This document shows, piece after piece, positions 21,942-24,241 of a stretch of 24,241 nucleotides of DNA. Each line of letters opens with the position of its first letter. The first letter of the stretch is position 1. The stretch comes from JBKEAJ01 sp047972135 (GTDB lineage: Bacteria > Bacteroidota > Bacteroidia > Bacteroidales > Prolixibacteraceae): contig JBKEAJ010000019.1 of NCBI GenBank assembly GCA_047972135.1, forward strand, positions 1 through 24,241, read 5' to 3'. The notes beneath the pieces were generated by a model, which saw only the letters and a program-made list of their open reading frames with translations, was not told the origin of the DNA and searched no databases. A program made the position numbers and the translations under genes.

Positions 21942-21952
21942 ACAAAGAAATT

Positions 21953-22771
21953 ATGTCAAGAACAAATTTTAAAGAGTTATTAGACGCAGGTGCTCACTTT
22001 GGACACCTAAGAAGAAAGTGGAATCCGGGTATGGCTCCATATATTTTCATGGAGAAAAACGGTATCCACATCATAGACTTGAACAAAACCGTAGTAAAAT
22101 TAGACGAAGCTGCTTCTGCACTTAAACAAATTGCAAAATCGGGACGCAAAATTCTATTCGTTGCTACGAAAAAACAAGCCAAAGATATAGTTGCCGACAT
22201 CGTTAGCAAAACCGAAATGCCTTATGTAACAGAACGTTGGGCAGGAGGTACGCTTACCAACTTCCCTACAATACGGAAGGCAGTGAAGAAAATGAACTCC
22301 ATCGACAAAATGGAGAAAGAACCAAGTTGGTTATCACTTTCAAAAAGAGAAAAACTCCAAATCAGCCGCCAGAGAGCCAAGCTAGAGAAAATATTGGGTA
22401 GTATTGCAAATCTTACTCGTCTGCCTGCCGCATTATTCATAGTAGACGTGATGAAAGAAAAAATAGCAGTGCGTGAGGCTCAACGATTGGGTATCCCCAT
22501 ATTTGCAATGGTCGACACAAACTCAGACCCCAACGGTATCGATTTCGTAATACCTTCAAACGACGATGCCTCACAGTCTATCAAACTAATAGTAGGTAAG
22601 GTAGCAGAAGCTGTTAAGGAAGGATTGAACGAACGCAAAAACGAACGTGCGAAGGAAGATACCAAAGATGCTAAAGACGAAGCAAAATCGGAAGCTAAGG
22701 CTGCTAAAAAATCTTCCGCTAAGGCGACAAAAGCCAAAAAAGTAGTCCTAGAAGAAGAGGACGACGAATAA
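21953..22771 (+). CDS. rpsB: 30S ribosomal protein S2
   Basis: 272 residues. The family start is ELLDAGAHFGHLRRKWNPGM; VTERWAGGTLTNFPTIR and FAMVDTNSDPNGIDFVIPSN are conserved. From about residue 225 a tail rich in Lys, Ala, Glu and Asp follows and ends VVLEEEDDE; it is an extension beyond the core of about 225 residues and looks disordered. The tail is a low-complexity add-on of the kind seen in some Bacteroidota S2 proteins. It is followed after 25 bases by tsf, the usual rpsB-tsf pair. Confidence 0.98.
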   Translation: MSRTNFKELLDAGAHFGHLRRKWNPGMAPYIFMEKNGIHIIDLNKTVVKLDEAASALKQIAKSGRKILFVATKKQAKDIVADIVSKTEMPYVTERWAGGTLTNFPTIRKAVKKMNSIDKMEKEPSWLSLSKREKLQISRQRAKLEKILGSIANLTRLPAALFIVDVMKEKIAVREAQRLGIPIFAMVDTNSDPNGIDFVIPSNDDASQSIKLIVGKVAEAVKEGLNERKNERAKEDTKDAKDEAKSEAKAAKKSSAKATKAKKVVLEEEDDE

Positions 22772-22796
22772 TCATCATCAACAAAAAAGAAATAAA

Positions 22797-23618
22797 ATGA
22801 CTATATCTGCATCAGACGTAATGAAGTTGCGCAAAGCAACAGGAGCCGGCATGATGGACTGCAAAAAAGCACTTACCGAAGCCAATGGCGATTTTGATGA
22901 AGCGGTGAAAATCATCCGCGAAAAAGGAAAAGCAGTGGCAATGAAACGTGCCGACAGAGAAGCATCGGAAGGTGCTGTACTATCGGCTGCCAACGCTGAG
23001 GGAACTTTTGGAGCTATCGTAGCACTAAATTGTGAAACCGACTTTGTGGCAATGAACGAGGATTTTGTAGCTTTCACCAAGCAAGTGCTTGAAACCGCTA
23101 TCAAAAATAAAGCTAAGAACCTTGACGAGCTTAACGCTCTTAAAATCGATGGTCATACTATCGCTGATATTGTTACTGAAAAAACAGGAGTTATCGGCGA
23201 GAAGATTGAGCTTTCGGCTTACGAGTGTGTTGACACGGCTTGTGTGGTTTCGTACATACACCCGGGCAACAAACTCGCTACTCTTGCAGGATTCAGTAAA
23301 GTTATAGACACTCAGGCAGCAAGAGACATTGCAATGCAAGTGGCTGCAATGAATCCGGTCGCTATCGACGAGTCGGGAGTGCCTCAAAACATTCTTGACA
23401 ACGAGTTGGAAATAGCCAAAGAGAAATTCCGCCAAGAGGGCAAGCCCGAAAATATGCTAGACCAAATTGCACAAGGAGCTGTTAAGAAGTTCCTTAAAGA
23501 GAACACTCTTGTTAATCAGCCTTTTATCAAGGACAACAAGTCAACAGTTCAGCAATACCTCAAAAGCGTAGACGGAAGCCTTACTGTTACCGGCATGAAG
23601 CGAGTATCTTTGGGATAA
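22797..23618 (+). CDS. tsf: Translation elongation factor Ts
   Basis: 273 residues, the usual length. The N-terminal UBA-like domain ASDVMKLRKATGAGMMDCKK carries the family signature, and the core has NCETDFVAMNEDFV. The C-terminus ends in LTVTGMKRVSLG. EF-Ts exchanges GDP for GTP on EF-Tu. It is the last gene of the operon; a strong terminator starts 22 bases after its stop. Confidence 0.98.
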   Translation: MTISASDVMKLRKATGAGMMDCKKALTEANGDFDEAVKIIREKGKAVAMKRADREASEGAVLSAANAEGTFGAIVALNCETDFVAMNEDFVAFTKQVLETAIKNKAKNLDELNALKIDGHTIADIVTEKTGVIGEKIELSAYECVDTACVVSYIHPGNKLATLAGFSKVIDTQAARDIAMQVAAMNPVAIDESGVPQNILDNELEIAKEKFRQEGKPENMLDQIAQGAVKKFLKENTLVNQPFIKDNKSTVQQYLKSVDGSLTVTGMKRVSLG

Positions 23619-23640
23619 TCGCCGAAAATATGAAATTGTA

Positions 23641-23670
23641 AAGCCTCCAAAGTTCTGGGGGCTTTTTTTT
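23641..23670 (+). terminator. Terminator of the rplM-tsf operon
   Basis: 8-bp stem AAGCCTCC/GGGGGCTT with one G-U pair and loop AAAGTTCT, followed by a run of eight T. A typical Rho-independent terminator. Confidence 0.93.
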
Positions 23671-23796
23671 GCTTTAACCATTAATTGTAGAATACTATGA
23701 ATTGCAGATATATACTGATGTTCATGTTATCATTAAACACAGATGAAACTTCGGAAACCTCTTAGGCTCTATTGTTTAAGGTTTAGTTGTTTAGCC

Positions 23797-23820
23797 GTTA
23801 GTTGTTAGTTGTTAGTTGTT
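23797..23820 (+). repeat. GTTAGTT heptamer tandem repeat
   Basis: Three exact GTTAGTT units and a partial fourth, inside the last repeat island. Related single or double units (TTTAGTTGTTAGTT) are near 5571-5584, upstream of repeat D copy 1. Confidence 0.8.
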
Positions 23821-23823
23821 GGT

Positions 23824-23866
23824 GAAGTTTAGGGACGTAGTCCCGATATCTTCGTAGCAAGGAGAT
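23824..23866 (+). repeat. Repeat D, copy 2
   Basis: Identical to 5587-5629. A small related hairpin GGGGCGATAGCCC follows at 23885-23898. The gene-free stretch 23671-24241 consists of repeats D, F, R1 and C; I see no coding region. Confidence 0.85.
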
Positions 23867-23943
23867 GTAAAAAAAATAATGATAGGGGCGATAGCCCTGA
23901 TATAGATGCAGGTTGAATTGTTGAAAGTTTAAAAAGGCTATAT

Positions 23944-23974
23944 GCCGTATGCTTTAGGCTGTAAGCAAACAGCC
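23944..23974 (+). repeat. Repeat F, copy 4
   Basis: GCCGTATGCTTTAGGC to AAGCAAACAGCC; together with the following bases to the R1 copy it repeats the first 110 bases of the window in outline. Confidence 0.8.
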
Positions 23975-24018
23975 GATGATGCTGTGATATTGCGATGATA
24001 ACAGACGAATAAACGAAA

Positions 24019-24095
24019 CGTCATTGCGAGGAGCTGGCGACGAAGCAATCTCCCGCAACAAAGAGCAGATTGCCACGCTATCGCTCGTAATGACG
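24019..24095 (+). repeat. R1 palindromic repeat, copy 7
   Basis: CGTCATTGCGAGGAGCTGGC to TCGCTCGTAATGACG. One arm has T for C (TCGTAATG), the only clear change from the consensus. Confidence 0.9.
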
Positions 24096-24128
24096 AGAAA
24101 ATGTAGATACTACGATATTACAAAGCTA

Positions 24129-24190
24129 CGATGTGGGCTGTTTATGGCTGCAAGCCATAATTAATTCAGCCCGTGGCAACGCCTCGGGGA
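24129..24190 (+). repeat. Repeat C, copy 3
   Basis: CGATGTGGGCTGTTTATGGC to CCGTGGCAACGCCTCGGGGA. The closing hairpin is eroded (CCCGTGGC/GCCTCGGG) compared with copies 1 and 2. Confidence 0.8.
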
Positions 24191-24241
24191 AGGACACACC
24201 ATTACCCCCGTAACGTTACGGATTGCAGGATGATGAATATA

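Noticed and set aside
107..24095. CRISPR array from the repeated R1 copies
   Set aside because: Copies are kilobases apart, in both orientations and without regular spacers; no cas genes are present.

Overview
The window reads as a piece of a Bacteroidota chromosome, most likely order Bacteroidales. Evidence: the ribosomal protein and EF-Ts sequences and the order rplM-rpsI-rpsB-tsf; several short lipoproteins with a Cys-terminated signal; tandem TlpA-type lipoproteins with a DUF4369-like N-terminus; a GlcN6P deaminase fused to a PIG-L deacetylase domain; and promoters of the Bacteroidota form TTG-N20/21-TAnnTTTG. Most starts lack a Shine-Dalgarno sequence. Genus cannot be told from the sequence alone.

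Layout. 1-430: repeat island. 431-1801 (+): HemY-type porphyrinogen oxidase. 4311-1804 (-): four-gene membrane cluster ending in LemA and a DUF3137-like protein. 4524-5483 (+): ferrochelatase HemH. 5484-5805: repeat island. 6872-5806 (-): outer-membrane beta-barrel gene broken by one base at a G8 tract. 6873-7250: repeat island. 7812-7330 (-): small lipoprotein. 7813-8223: no protein gene, but a promoter and a strong intrinsic terminator that may bound a small RNA or dnaX leader. 8224-9977 (+): dnaX, split by an A10 tract into a gamma-like frame and a tau frame. 10001-10513 (+): ferritin. 12181-10576 (-): rpe and trxB. 12182-12649: repeat island. 12650-13258 (+): lipoprotein. 15631-13312 (-): two tandem TlpA-like thioredoxin lipoproteins. 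16331-15969 (-): YraN. 17397-16492 (-): LD-carboxypeptidase. 19823-17487 (-): NagB/PIG-L fusion. 20024-20845 (+): LRR lipoprotein. 21009-23618 (+): rplM-rpsI-rpsB-tsf with terminator. 23671-24241: repeat island.

Working together: HemY and HemH are late heme-synthesis enzymes. TrxB and the two TlpA-like proteins handle thiol/disulfide chemistry. Ferritin stores iron. NagB/PIG-L and LdcA act on amino-sugar and murein material. The rest is translation and replication housekeeping.

Three things stand out. (1) dnaX needs a -1 shift at A10 to make tau, and the zero frame stops six codons after the tract, the arrangement of a programmed gamma/tau switch. (2) Most larger intergenic spaces are mosaics of a few repeat modules, one of which (R2 below) repeatedly ends exactly on the start codon of the next gene, always in the sense direction. 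(3) An OMP gene is off by one base at G8, either phase variation or a sequencing error. Since the dnaX and OMP anomalies are both in homopolymers, read-level checks decide both.
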